A stretch of 64,000 nt of DNA from Flavobacteriales bacterium (lineage in GTDB: Bacteria > Bacteroidota > Bacteroidia > CAIKAF01): contig JAGYKD010000001.1 in the NCBI GenBank assembly GCA_018401695.1, positions 474,016-538,015 of the forward strand, in the 5' to 3' direction. The position numbers were made by a program, and so were the translations under genes. Below the pieces are notes generated by a model. That model saw only the letters and a list, made by a program, of their open reading frames with translations, did no database searches and was not told the DNA's origin. This document shows, in pieces, positions 35,447-44,138 of this stretch. Each line of letters opens with the position of its first letter. Position 1 is the first letter of the stretch.

Positions 35447-35521
35447 CTTTGAGGCAGGCAAGCCTTTGGCGCGGCGGAACCTTTGGTGAGCCCCGCCAAA
35501 GGCTATGCCTGCCCAAAGAAA
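35445..35521. repeat. Long imperfect inverted repeat
   Basis: Two 27-base arms (35445-35471 and 35495-35521) are nearly complementary: TTCTTTG-GGCAGGC-AGCCTTTGGCG against CGCCAAAGGCT-GCCTGCC-CAAAGAA. They are separated by a 23-base GC-rich loop and could form a cruciform or an RNA hairpin. Confidence 0.75.
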
Positions 35522-35584
35522 AAAAGGGACGTAAAGCCAAAGGCCGGAATACGCCCCCAAAAAATTCTCTTTAAATTTAGGGGA

Positions 35585-36253
35585 ATGAAATGGCCTCGGA
35601 TATTTTTTGCTTTTGGGCTTCTGTTATATACCATGCAGGGCTTGGCACAGACCAACAATCGATTTGGCATGCATTTAGGGCCTATTGGGTCTGAACTTCA
35701 AAGTTTTGGTTCAGATGCTCCTAGCTATGATTTGAGGCTGCGTTTGTATGCCGGTATTTTTCATGAGGTGACTTTTGACAAAAATTTTGGTTTTGTGACG
35801 GAGGTGGCTTACGCCGGTCAAGGGGGAATGCAGTCGGTCGAGGTGCTGAATGATGCGGGTGAAAGTCTTGGGTTGGCCGATTACCGAATAAACTTAAATT
35901 ATTTTCAAGTACCTGTGATGTTTCGCGCCAAATCGGGCGGTGAAATGTTCAGGGCCTTTGCCGATGTAGGCGGCTATTTTGGGGTACTTGCTACAGCCAA
36001 AGGCAGGTTTTCGCCGGGGAGTTTGCCGGAAAACCAAAATCCGCCCGACGAAACCAATTTGTATGAAAAATATAAGGTTTGGGATGCGGGAGTTCGTGCA
36101 GCCATTGGCTTAGAAATTCAGCCTATGCCTGCGCATGTATTCTTTGTTCGGGCGCAGTTTTCGCAAGGTTTGGTGGATATTGCCTCCGAAAAAACCCTAA
36201 CCAAAAGAAATCAATTGTTTGGCTTAAGTTTAGGCTACTATTTTGAATTATAA
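35585..36253 (+). CDS. Outer-membrane beta-barrel protein (PorT-like size)
   Basis: A 222-residue protein. The ATG at 35585 begins a signal peptide (MKWPRIFFAFGLLLYTMQGLAQ). The longer frame starts inside the inverted repeat and is rejected. The mature part has alternating hydrophobic strands with aromatic ends (FGFVTEVAYAGQGG; YRINLNYFQVPVMFRAK; MFRAFADVGGYFGVLA; LFGLSLGYYFEL), the pattern of the Bacteroidota outer-membrane beta-barrel (porin family PF13568-like). Its location is the outer membrane; transport or assembly role unknown. Eleven bases before the next gene. Confidence 0.85.
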   Translation: MKWPRIFFAFGLLLYTMQGLAQTNNRFGMHLGPIGSELQSFGSDAPSYDLRLRLYAGIFHEVTFDKNFGFVTEVAYAGQGGMQSVEVLNDAGESLGLADYRINLNYFQVPVMFRAKSGGEMFRAFADVGGYFGVLATAKGRFSPGSLPENQNPPDETNLYEKYKVWDAGVRAAIGLEIQPMPAHVFFVRAQFSQGLVDIASEKTLTKRNQLFGLSLGYYFEL

Positions 36254-36263
36254 ACGCCGATTT

Positions 36264-37109
36264 ATGCCACTTACTGCCCAAACCCAGCATTTAAAACACA
36301 GCGAAAACGATCCTTTTGCCACCTATTTAAACAGCCTGGGCTGTGCACTTATTGCTTGGAGTGTTTTGGCGTGGGGCAGTAACTTTATGGCTTGGTTGGC
36401 CATGAAAATAGGCTCAGTAAATCCCATATTTACTTGGGAAAAAATTGCGGTAGCGGAGCAAGGCAACTGGAGCTGGCGCTTGGTCTTGCTGGTGGTTGGA
36501 TTTTTGTTTATGTTTTACGCTATTGTGTTTTTGACGGGCTTGGAGTCCTACGCCAATTTTAGGAGGGAGAACAGCATTCGTCGCTTGCTGGGAACCTGGC
36601 TTCAGTGGTCAGGGATTGCATGGGCTGCCGGTTTTTTGTTCAGCGGTATTTTTCCCAGGTCCGAAATGAATGCCATGTATTTGTGGATTGGTGGAGAACC
36701 TCCATTGCGCATGGGTATTGGTTTGGGTGCAGTAGCTTTGGCTTGTATGTTTTCTAAGCCCATTATATATGCCTTTTTGAGAAACTCAGGAAGTATTTCG
36801 GCCATTAAAACCCCCAAAAAAGCCGCGATTTTATTGCTCAGATATGTGGGCATACCTCTTTGTGGCCTGTTAATTCTAAGCTTAGGGCTTTGGAAAGGCG
36901 ATTTAGGAGACAGCTTTGTATTGATGGTATTGGTTCAAATGGTAATGTTGTTTTGGATGCTGTTGTGGTTATTTATTCATCGACCCAAAACCACCAAATA
37001 CAAAATATATGTTCCTCCTGCCTTTACTCGCATTCAATCAAAATTATTGATATGGGCAGGGGTGTTTTTACTAAGTTTACATTTACCCTTCTTGGGAATA
37101 ATTGCCTAA
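36264..37109 (+). CDS. Multi-pass membrane protein, unknown
   Basis: A 281-residue protein starting at ATG 36264; an in-frame TTG upstream is inside the previous gene. About six hydrophobic segments are visible, including LVLLVVGFLFMFYAIVFLTGL, WAAGFLFSGIF and SKLLIWAGVFLLSLHLPFLGI. There are no motifs I can tie to a transporter or enzyme family. It is probably co-transcribed with the outer-membrane protein 10 bases upstream. Its TAA overlaps the TAG of the convergent NfuA-like gene within the four bases CTAA. Confidence 0.75.
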   Translation: MPLTAQTQHLKHSENDPFATYLNSLGCALIAWSVLAWGSNFMAWLAMKIGSVNPIFTWEKIAVAEQGNWSWRLVLLVVGFLFMFYAIVFLTGLESYANFRRENSIRRLLGTWLQWSGIAWAAGFLFSGIFPRSEMNAMYLWIGGEPPLRMGIGLGAVALACMFSKPIIYAFLRNSGSISAIKTPKKAAILLLRYVGIPLCGLLILSLGLWKGDLGDSFVLMVLVQMVMLFWMLLWLFIHRPKTTKYKIYVPPAFTRIQSKLLIWAGVFLLSLHLPFLGIIA

Positions 37110-37690
37110 GCAAGGTCATTTTCTGCTACAACCTCTTCAACTCCGGGCACCATGCGTTTAAGCAATTGCTCAATACCGGCTTTAAGGGTGAGTGTGCTGG
37201 AGGGACAACCGGCGCAAGCTCCACGCATAGCCACATAAACGGTTCCTTCTTTAAACCCACGAAAAGCTATTTCCCCTCCGTCCTGCTCCACGGCCGGGCG
37301 AATAAACTCGTCTAAAATTTCGGTAATTCGGGCATCGGCCTCATGCGGCTCCAGAGGTTCTAAATCCTTAGACTTGGGCTTGGGTGGTTCGGGCAGTTTG
37401 GTAATGGCAGGGTTTCCTGCTTGTAAGAAATCTCGAATATAATCACGGATTTCATTCATTACCTCATACCAATCAATGCCTTCTACTTTGGTTATGGTTA
37501 CAAAGTTGCTGGCGACATACACCGATTGAACAAAAGGAAAACGAAAAAGAGCTCCCGGCAAATCGTCGTTTGCCGCCATGGAGGCATCGGTATACTCCGC
37601 ACTTTTATTGGGCAACAAAGGCTGATTCACCACAAACTTCATAGTTGCCGGATTGGGTGTAGTTTCTGCGTATACAACAAGTGGGTTCAT
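37106..37690 (-). CDS. NfuA-like Fe-S cluster scaffold/carrier
   Basis: A 194-residue cytosolic protein with an N-terminal Nfu_N domain (VVYAETTPNPATMKFVVN ... FRFPFVQSVYVASNFVTITK, residues 1-90) and a C-terminal NifU-like domain (ITEILDEFIRPAVEQDGGEI ... MRGACAGCPSSTLTLK, ~115-190). The cluster-binding CxxC is CAGC. Such proteins carry 4Fe-4S clusters to target enzymes. The two domains are joined by a Pro/Lys-rich linker. Convergent with the upstream membrane gene, with overlapping stops. Confidence 0.93.
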   Translation of the reverse strand: MNPLVVYAETTPNPATMKFVVNQPLLPNKSAEYTDASMAANDDLPGALFRFPFVQSVYVASNFVTITKVEGIDWYEVMNEIRDYIRDFLQAGNPAITKLPEPPKPKSKDLEPLEPHEADARITEILDEFIRPAVEQDGGEIAFRGFKEGTVYVAMRGACAGCPSSTLTLKAGIEQLLKRMVPGVEEVVAENDLA

Positions 37691-37720
37691 GCTATTCCGT
37701 CTTTTATATGCAAAGGTAGC

Positions 37721-38818
37721 TTAATTGTTATCATCGCCTGCTCCAAAAAGCATGCGGTCGAGCAAAATAGTAGCAAAGTCAACTTGTGACTCTATTTCCA
37801 AAAAAGGAGTTGGCCCGGAATCTTTTTGCAAGGTTAGTCCATTACTGAATGGCTCATAGCTTAAGATTCTATAATAGGGCAATTGCTTGTTCCCTTTTTG
37901 ACCCATAAAAAGCAAGCGCTTGTTGGTAATATAGAGCAGGCCGGTGTCCATCAATTTTAAATAATCCTCGGAAACCCTTTCCACGCCTAAAGAGCCTGCC
38001 GACCAATAAATACCTCGAGCAATACGAATACGGGCCGTGGGGCCTCCATAATTTATTCTACGGGTTCTGCTGCGGTACTCATACCAAGCCACCGGGAGGC
38101 TTAAGTAGGCTTCCTCACCTTTACGCAAATTAATGCCTACATCGAGGCCCTTTAAAGGTCCAGACTCCAAATACCAGTAAAATTGAAAACGGAGGAGCTC
38201 TTTACTTTCTAGCCTTTCCTCTGGCAATTCTACCCCAAAATGGGCGGCTAGGTCTTTGAGTTCTTGAATTTCTTGAGGGCCCAATCGTTCGTTTTGGGTC
38301 AATTCTTGCAAGCGTTGCTCGAGCCTTGTTTCTGCAGCCTTACTTAACATGTCTTTTGCTATCTCCGGCTCAATTCGTAACTCCGGCAACAAGCGATTCA
38401 AGCTTAGCTTTTCTTCTTTGCTTAAATGATTGTCCGAAAGGTATTCCTCCAGCACCTTTTGGTACTTGCCTTGCGCTTCCTTCGAAATAAGCAGTTTGGC
38501 TTGCTGTGTGTCCATGCCTAAAAATACCACCAGCCGATCTGCCTGTTTGGGCCAATCTTCGGGCAAAGGTTTCAAGCCCCAAACAAACCTAAGGTATTTG
38601 CTAAGGAGAGGGCCTGCCATAGCCTTGCCGTGCTTACGCCATATAACCCTAAAAGGCCGAACTACTTCTGCCGCCCGGTACTTGTCCAACCCTTCCAAGT
38701 CGTTTGGAAAACCCGCTAAAAAATCTTCCAATTTTTTTGCAGCACCCTGTTTATCCGCAATAGGAAACAGGCGCTGAAGGATGCCCGGCTTAATCTCCGG
38801 AAAAAATTTAAAGGCCAT
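37721..38818 (-). CDS. Cytosolic protein with C-terminal GRAM/PH-like region
   Basis: A 365-residue protein without signal peptide. The first ~200 residues are helical and charged, with alternating Lys/Glu/Leu (SKEEKLSLNRLLPELRIEPEIAKDMLSKAAETRLEQRLQ). The last ~150 residues contain GLLYITNKRLLFMGQKGNKQLPYYRILSYEPFSNGL, which resembles the GRAM/bacterial PH-like strand-turn pattern that binds membranes or proteins. No enzyme motif is found. It may belong to the broad PH-like/short C-terminal domain group; function unknown. It lies 30 bases upstream of the NfuA-like gene and could be co-transcribed. Confidence 0.7.
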   Translation of the reverse strand: MAFKFFPEIKPGILQRLFPIADKQGAAKKLEDFLAGFPNDLEGLDKYRAAEVVRPFRVIWRKHGKAMAGPLLSKYLRFVWGLKPLPEDWPKQADRLVVFLGMDTQQAKLLISKEAQGKYQKVLEEYLSDNHLSKEEKLSLNRLLPELRIEPEIAKDMLSKAAETRLEQRLQELTQNERLGPQEIQELKDLAAHFGVELPEERLESKELLRFQFYWYLESGPLKGLDVGINLRKGEEAYLSLPVAWYEYRSRTRRINYGGPTARIRIARGIYWSAGSLGVERVSEDYLKLMDTGLLYITNKRLLFMGQKGNKQLPYYRILSYEPFSNGLTLQKDSGPTPFLEIESQVDFATILLDRMLFGAGDDNN

Positions 38819-38919
38819 AATTGCAATATACCACTTTAGGTAAAAACAGTCGGCTGGCCATAAGGTTCAATGGCCAAGATGGGGGGGAAAGGGGAAATAA
38901 GGACGGCAAAGATTTTTTG

Positions 38920-38927
38920 TAATTTTG
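38920..38927 (+). promoter_or_regulatory. -7 box TAATTTTG, near-leaderless
   Basis: Matches TAnnTTTG, five bases before the apaG ATG at 38933. It excludes the upstream in-frame start at 38870. Confidence 0.6.
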
Positions 38928-38932
38928 CCTCA

Positions 38933-39325
38933 ATGGCACCCTCGGCAAAAGTAACCAACAACATTTCCATTCAGGTCGAAACCAGATTTCGAGAGGAGGA
39001 TTCTGACCCCAATGAGCCCTATTACCTATTTGTATACCGCATTACCATAGAAAATCAAGGTTCGCACCCGGTGCGGTTGCTCCGCAGAAAGTGGGAGATT
39101 TTTGATACCAACAACCACCACCGGCAAGTAGAAGGTGCCGGCGTGGTGGGTCAACAACCCATCATTCCTCCCGGAGAACAGTTCAGTTACCAGTCCGCAT
39201 GCAATTTGGCTACGGAGTTAGGATCTATGAAAGGACAATACATTATGGAAAACCTAATTACCCGCGAAACGTTTTCGGCAGAAATTCCCGAATTTGTTTT
39301 GGTTACTCCCGCAAGGCTCAATTGA
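38933..39325 (+). CDS. apaG: ApaG-domain protein
   Basis: A 130-residue protein starting at ATG 38933 behind a -7 box. The ApaG signature is clear: VTNNISIQVETRFREEDSD, YRITIENQGSHPVRLLRRKWEIFD and EGAGVVGQQPIIPPGEQFSYQSACNL, full family length, with a fibronectin-III-like fold. The biochemical role is not settled (linked in Salmonella to cobalt/magnesium phenotypes). Its TGA overlaps the arfB ATG by one base (TGATG), so the two are coupled. Confidence 0.95.
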   Translation: MAPSAKVTNNISIQVETRFREEDSDPNEPYYLFVYRITIENQGSHPVRLLRRKWEIFDTNNHHRQVEGAGVVGQQPIIPPGEQFSYQSACNLATELGSMKGQYIMENLITRETFSAEIPEFVLVTPARLN

Positions 39326-39738
39326 TGTCTTTTACGCAAGAACAGCTTTCAAAAGAAGTTCGCTGGCAATTTTCGCGCAGCTCCGGCAAGGGAGGACAGC
39401 ACGTAAATAAAACCAGTACCAAAGTCACCCTTTTCTGGAAACTCCAAGAGAGTGCTTTGTTTAGCGAAAACCAAAAAGCCAAAATTGCTCAAAAACTGGC
39501 CTCCAAAATCAACGCAGAAGGAGCATTGGTTTTAGACCAGGAGTCGGAACGCTCCCAATACCTCAACAGAAAACTTGCCTTGCGTAAGTTGGCCAAGCTA
39601 TTAAAGGAAGCTCTACGCAGACCTAAGCAACGCAAAGCCACCCAACCGCCTCCTCAGGCTCTGGCCGAAAGAAAAGATAGAAAGAGCAAACGTAGTGCAA
39701 TTAAATCATTGAGGCGGCCCCCCAACCTTAACGAATAG
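39325..39738 (+). CDS. arfB: Ribosome-rescue peptidyl-tRNA hydrolase ArfB (YaeJ)
   Basis: A 137-residue protein starting at the ATG that overlaps the apaG stop. The release-factor catalytic loop SSGKGGQHVNKTSTKV (GGQ at about 25-27) is intact. The basic C-terminal tail (RRPKQRKATQPPPQALAERKDRKSKRSAIKSLRRPP) that enters the empty mRNA channel is present. The protein hydrolyses peptidyl-tRNA on stalled ribosomes without a stop codon. No codon-recognition domain is present, as expected. Convergent with the comF gene. Confidence 0.95.
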   Translation: MSFTQEQLSKEVRWQFSRSSGKGGQHVNKTSTKVTLFWKLQESALFSENQKAKIAQKLASKINAEGALVLDQESERSQYLNRKLALRKLAKLLKEALRRPKQRKATQPPPQALAERKDRKSKRSAIKSLRRPPNLNE

Positions 39739-39744
39739 CATAGC

Positions 39745-40437
39745 CTAAGAGCCAAAGGCGGCGGCTAAGGTCCAAACATGTACTTTGGCTCTTAGGGACT
39801 CCGGCACCACTTCCCAGCAAGCCGCCAAGGTGGCTCCGGTGGTCAGTACATCGTCCACCAGCACTATGGCCGAAGCCCCCTCTACCGATTCTCCTATTTC
39901 GTTCCAAGCCATAGCCTTTGCCAAGTTTTGTTTGCGGGCTTCTTTATTCATTCCCGTTTGTGTTTTGGTATGTCGTAGCCTACGCAAGGCCTCGTGTTCA
40001 ATGGCTCCTCCCCAAATCTGTTGCAGCCCCTGAGCCAAGCAAAAGCTTTGGTTATATCCCCTCTGCCTCAATTTGACCGGATGCAAAGGCACTGGAATAA
40101 AAATAGGCGAACAACCAAACAAACCGGAGCCCATTTCCAACGCTGCTTGAGAAGCCAAATATCTAGCCAGGACGGCTCCTCCCTGATACTTTATGTGATG
40201 TACCAAAGGCCGCACGGTATTGTGTTCTGAAAAAAATAGCCAACTGTGCACTCCGGCCACCGGAAGAGAATCATTTAGAGGTCGTTGAATAGGATGCTGC
40301 GGCCAAGACCAAAAAAAAGTTCGCGGCAAGCGACCCAAGCAAATAAAACACAAATGATGCTCCCCAAGCTGCAAGGCTTGGCGGCAGATTAGACATTCCG
40401 AAGGAAAAAGAAAGCCCAAAATATCGCGCCAAATCAT
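39745..40437 (-). CDS. ComF-family phosphoribosyltransferase-like protein
   Basis: A 230-residue protein. The N-terminus has the Cys motif SECLICRQALQLGEHHLCFICLGRLP (two CxxC pairs, zinc ribbon-like). The C-terminal half is a type I PRTase fold: FIPVPLHPVKLRQRGYNQS and the PRPP loop VLVDDVLTTGATLAAC. In competent bacteria ComF is needed for DNA uptake, acting with PriA; Bacteroidota nearly always carry a copy. It is 6 bases from the convergent arfB stop. Confidence 0.92.
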   Translation of the reverse strand: MIWRDILGFLFPSECLICRQALQLGEHHLCFICLGRLPRTFFWSWPQHPIQRPLNDSLPVAGVHSWLFFSEHNTVRPLVHHIKYQGGAVLARYLASQAALEMGSGLFGCSPIFIPVPLHPVKLRQRGYNQSFCLAQGLQQIWGGAIEHEALRRLRHTKTQTGMNKEARKQNLAKAMAWNEIGESVEGASAIVLVDDVLTTGATLAACWEVVPESLRAKVHVWTLAAAFGS

Positions 40438-40528
40438 AGATTTTTTTTTGTGGCGGGGGCCTAGGTTTCTGAAAGTTAAGAATTTTTCGTTTTTTCACAT
40501 AGATTTTCTATAATCCGAAAAAACTGCC

Positions 40529-41494
40529 ATGAGCGAAACCACTCCTACTCCAGCCGGGAATCCCAAACCCCGGAAAGAAGAAAAAAAGCAAAACAACCGT
40601 GTATTGCTGCTTTTGCTCCTACTCCTACTTTTATTGCTCGGAGGAGCCGCCGGTTATTTGGGCTATGTATATTTAGACCATACCGAGAAAATAGCCACGC
40701 AAAAAGCTGAACTCGACAAACTCCAAGCCGACTACGACAAACTCCAAGCCGAATTGGACGAAACCAAAGCGGCCTACGATCAGCTCATGCTAGAGCACGA
40801 AGGCCTTAAAGCCGATTTAGAAGCCAAAAAGGCCGAATTAGAAGACCTGCAAAAGCAATTAGACAGAGCTCGTGCCGCCAACTACAAATTGCGCAAAGGA
40901 GATATGAACAGCGAAGAGCTGAACAAACTCCGCGAAGAACGCGATCGATTGCTCGCCCGTGTAGAACGTCTGGAAAGCGACAACAAACAACTGGCCAGCT
41001 CCAGAGATTCCATAAAGGTTAATCTGGACATCTCCGAAAACCGCAGGCAAGCGCTCTCCGACACCAACGTTATTCTAAACGAACAAGTCGAAAAAGCCAA
41101 GCAACTTACGGTGTATCGGGCCGAACTCTTCGGAGTTAAAGTACGTAAAAACGGAGATGCCTTTGTGGAAGACCGACTCAGAAAATGTGCCCGACTCGAA
41201 GTTGAGTTCGACGTTCAAAAGAATGACTTGGCCGAACCCGGCGAAAGGGAAGCACATGTCGTAATTTATACCCCGGGCAAAATTATCCTCAACGACAACC
41301 CCAAACAAACCTTTGAATACAATGGGGTTCAAAAGCTCTATACCACTAAAAAAATGTTCAGTTACCAAAACAAACCCCAAATGGTCATTGCCGAATACGA
41401 AATTATGGACGACTTGCCCGAAGGCCTGTATACCGCAGAAGTATACATAGACCAAAAGCTGGTGTTTACCACCAAAACAAAATTTCGTCGATAA
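40529..41494 (+). CDS. Inner-membrane coiled-coil protein
   Basis: A 321-residue protein. A short charged cytosolic N-terminus (~1-24) precedes a membrane segment opening with a run of about twelve Leu (~25-46). A long heptad coiled coil follows at ~55-195 (KAELDKLQADYDKLQAELDETKAAYDQL). A C-terminal globular domain (~200-321) has beta-rich text such as VEFDVQKNDLAEPGEREAHVVIYTPGK and PEGLYTAEVYIDQKLV, probably periplasmic. I recognise no enzyme motif. The domain order recalls envelope scaffolding proteins, but homologs are not identified. It ends before a strong terminator. Confidence 0.8.
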   Translation: MSETTPTPAGNPKPRKEEKKQNNRVLLLLLLLLLLLLGGAAGYLGYVYLDHTEKIATQKAELDKLQADYDKLQAELDETKAAYDQLMLEHEGLKADLEAKKAELEDLQKQLDRARAANYKLRKGDMNSEELNKLREERDRLLARVERLESDNKQLASSRDSIKVNLDISENRRQALSDTNVILNEQVEKAKQLTVYRAELFGVKVRKNGDAFVEDRLRKCARLEVEFDVQKNDLAEPGEREAHVVIYTPGKIILNDNPKQTFEYNGVQKLYTTKKMFSYQNKPQMVIAEYEIMDDLPEGLYTAEVYIDQKLVFTTKTKFRR

Positions 41495-41507
41495 ACATTA
41501 GATATAA

Positions 41508-41533
41508 ACCGGCCTTAGCGCCGGTTTTTTTTT
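41508..41533 (+). terminator. Terminator after the coiled-coil gene
   Basis: The stem ACCGGC/GCCGGT with loop CTTAGC is followed by nine T. Confidence 0.85.
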
Positions 41534-41548
41534 GCCCACATGGGTGGC

Positions 41549-42331
41549 TTAATCACGTATCGCCAATATATCGCAATCCGATTCCACCAAACCATATCCG
41601 GCAGCTTTTAATTTGGTGACACAAGCCAATAATGCAGACTTAGGAATATGGAGCTTTTCAAAGCAAATCATGCCTATCCGTAATTTTTTCAAATCCAACG
41701 CTTCCAACAAAACATGGTCGTAGCCTTCGGTGTCTATCTGAAGCAAATCCAAACGACCCTTAGCCTGCCCTAAAATCCAGGCGTTTAGCTCGTGCATGGG
41801 CATTTCCTTGGCCTCTATCCACGCTTCACGATCCACAGGAAGCACGTCGTTATACTTTTGCGCACGCCGTGCCACATAGCCCGAAGCTATTTGGGTTTCC
41901 AATTGGGCCTTATTCAATGAGCTCAAGCCGGTGGCCCAACGTTTGGCAGAAAAAGACAAACAATACAATGGCACTGTACCCTCTTTGGTGCCGAGCAACG
42001 CTTTTACCGGCTCCACCCAAGGCGTATGCTTGTGCAGGATTTTGAGTTGGTTAAAAGGCGTTTCCAAGGGTTCAAAGCGGTGGCCTCGCCACTTATCACG
42101 AAAAATAAAAGGGAATATTGGATCATTAATTCTTCCATCGTTGGCTCCAATCTGTAAAAAGGTAAACGACCTATCCCTTTTTGACCTTTTATGGATCTCT
42201 TTTTCAATCGCATTTCTTGGCGCCCAAAAAAAACGGTAAAAAAACCCAACCAAGCTTGGAAATGTGTTTACAATCCACAATTTAACACTTGCTACTAAAG
42301 GGCGAAACACCTGTCTTAGTCCTATCTCCAT
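41549..42331 (-). CDS. FkbM-family methyltransferase
   Basis: A 260-residue protein. It contains the SAM-binding start FLQIGANDGRINDPI (~residue 46), the acidic strand FEPLETPF and the FkbM signature LDLLQIDTEGYDHVLLEAL (~195-213), followed by MICFEKLHIPKS. FkbM enzymes O-methylate small molecules or glycans. The hydrophobic N-terminus (VNTFPSLVGFFYRFFW) may associate with membrane. The substrate is unknown. Transcribed leftward after the transporter gene, 22 bases downstream of its stop; probably co-transcribed. Confidence 0.88.
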   Translation of the reverse strand: MEIGLRQVFRPLVASVKLWIVNTFPSLVGFFYRFFWAPRNAIEKEIHKRSKRDRSFTFLQIGANDGRINDPIFPFIFRDKWRGHRFEPLETPFNQLKILHKHTPWVEPVKALLGTKEGTVPLYCLSFSAKRWATGLSSLNKAQLETQIASGYVARRAQKYNDVLPVDREAWIEAKEMPMHELNAWILGQAKGRLDLLQIDTEGYDHVLLEALDLKKLRIGMICFEKLHIPKSALLACVTKLKAAGYGLVESDCDILAIRD

Positions 42332-42353
42332 GGCTCAGCTAGCTTAGGGCTGG

Positions 42354-43661
42354 TTAGTTATTCTCTTGATCCGGTTTAAGCCAACGCTGAAATAGCACAC
42401 AGGCCACCAAATCGCCGGTAACATTTATCGCCGTTCGAAACATTCCAAGAATCCTGTCCACGCCAATAACAAGCATCAAGCCTTCGGCCGGAATACCCGC
42501 ACTCTGCAGTACCGAAGCCATAACCACCACCCCACCTCCGGGAACCGCTGGAGTACCAATAGAGGCCGCCAAAATGGTAACCATTACCAACAACAATTGA
42601 CTTATGGGCAATTCCATGCCATAGGCTTGAGCAATAAACACGGTGGTTACGCATTGAAATATGGCTGTTCCATCCATGTTTATGGTGGCTCCAATGGGAA
42701 TAATAAAATCGCTTACCTTAGAGGATATACCTAGCTTTTCGTCTGCCGTTTTCATAGATAAGGGCATAACTGCAGCAGAACTGGTAGTGGCAAAGGCAAG
42801 CAATTGGGCTTCACGTACCGCAGCCAAAAACTTCCAGGGCGACCGTTTGCCCAATAGCGCTACGGCCAACAAATAAATGAACAAAAGCACCAGCAAACCC
42901 AAAACCACCACTCCCATATACACCAACAAACTGGTCATGCTCTGCAAACCTACCGAAAGCACCAAAGCAGCCACCATGCCAAAAACAGCATAAGGCACCA
43001 ACCGCATGGCCCAGCCCACTACGGTCATACATATCTCTTGCGTGGCTTCCAGTAGTTTTAAAACAGCTGTTCTATTGCTTCCCTTGAGCTGCATTACCGC
43101 AATACCTATCAATATGGAAAATATTACCACCCCCAACATCTCACCACTCACCATGGCCGCCAAGGGGTTGTTTGGCAATAAATTGCCAATGCTATCGGGC
43201 AGGCGCTGCAACAAGCTCCCCTCAGCATCTACTCCCAAGTCCGAGGCCGCCGGAGCTTCCAACCCTTGAATTCGACTGCCCGGCTTTATCCATAAAGCCA
43301 AAGCAGACCCAATGCTTATGGAAAGTAGGGTCGTGGTCAAAAAATAGGCCAATAACTTTAAGCCCATTTGCCGCAGCTGATCCGAAGAGTTGCTTATGAT
43401 TCCTGTGATTATAGAAGAAAAAATCAGCGGAATCATAATCATCTGAACCAGGCGCAAAAACAAATTGCCCGGCAAAGCCAACCAAGCACTCCAATCATTT
43501 GCCCGCTGCCCCGAAAGCCAGTCGGTACCGGGCCCAAGAACAAAGCCTACACCCGCACCCAACACCAAACAAATAAAAACTTTAAGCCAAAGGCGCTTTT
43601 CTATCAGCCGACGCAAATACCGCGTCAGCTCGTTCAGCGATACTACTTCTGCTTCCGCCAT
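42354..43661 (-). CDS. Dicarboxylate/amino acid:cation symporter (DAACS)
   Basis: A 435-residue inner-membrane symporter of the glutamate transporter family. About eight hydrophobic segments and two hairpins are visible. The HP1 serine stretch ATTSSAAVMPLSMK, the TM7 signature IGATINMDGTAIF (NMDGT) and HP2 ASIGTPAVPGGG are intact. It imports glutamate, aspartate or dicarboxylates with Na+ or H+. Its ATG directly follows the TAA of the small protein upstream (TAAATG), implying coupling. Confidence 0.95.
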   Translation of the reverse strand: MAEAEVVSLNELTRYLRRLIEKRLWLKVFICLVLGAGVGFVLGPGTDWLSGQRANDWSAWLALPGNLFLRLVQMIMIPLIFSSIITGIISNSSDQLRQMGLKLLAYFLTTTLLSISIGSALALWIKPGSRIQGLEAPAASDLGVDAEGSLLQRLPDSIGNLLPNNPLAAMVSGEMLGVVIFSILIGIAVMQLKGSNRTAVLKLLEATQEICMTVVGWAMRLVPYAVFGMVAALVLSVGLQSMTSLLVYMGVVVLGLLVLLFIYLLAVALLGKRSPWKFLAAVREAQLLAFATTSSAAVMPLSMKTADEKLGISSKVSDFIIPIGATINMDGTAIFQCVTTVFIAQAYGMELPISQLLLVMVTILAASIGTPAVPGGGVVVMASVLQSAGIPAEGLMLVIGVDRILGMFRTAINVTGDLVACVLFQRWLKPDQENN

Positions 43662-44051
43662 TTAGCCTTCAAAGTAATTTCGAACCCAGGCTACCTTTTG
43701 GTTCTCTGTCATTTGGTCGGCAGTTTCTACAAAAACGTTGGGGCCATGGTGAATCGATTCCAGCGCCTTGGACAGTTGCTGCTTCATATGCGCAGGGCCA
43801 AAGGCCACTACCTGCTCTGCAGATTGAACCAAAGCTGAAACCTCCTCAATAAAGGCTTGCTCTGCCGACTCACGACGAGCATCGCGTTTCTTTTGGGGAT
43901 CGACAAACTGGGTACCAAAACGCGTACCGTCTTTTCCCTCTCCCGGAATTCTTTCTTGGCCCTCTACCTCGGAGTGTATATGATGCAATACTTCCTTTCC
44001 GTCGCTAATTAAAGCTTCTTTTGAATCTATCCAAACACCAATTTTTTTCAT
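43662..44051 (-). CDS. Small release-factor/host-attachment-like protein
   Basis: A 129-residue cytosolic protein; the ATG at 44051 (MKKIGVWIDSKEAL) is preferred to the upstream frame. The pattern 'MKK-x-G-x-WID', later TRFGTQFVDPQKK and VVAFGPAHMKQQLSKALE, resembles small Bacteroidota proteins related to eRF1 domain-like (baeRF/host-attachment) families. No catalytic motif is seen. The stop abuts the transporter start. The family assignment is by pattern memory only. Confidence 0.65.
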   Translation of the reverse strand: MKKIGVWIDSKEALISDGKEVLHHIHSEVEGQERIPGEGKDGTRFGTQFVDPQKKRDARRESAEQAFIEEVSALVQSAEQVVAFGPAHMKQQLSKALESIHHGPNVFVETADQMTENQKVAWVRNYFEG

Positions 44052-44138
44052 AAGTAACGAATCATTATATAACAAATTAAGCAAATTTCCCGAACTCTAA
44101 AACTCGTAATAAAAGGAGCCCTTGTATACTTCTCTAAC

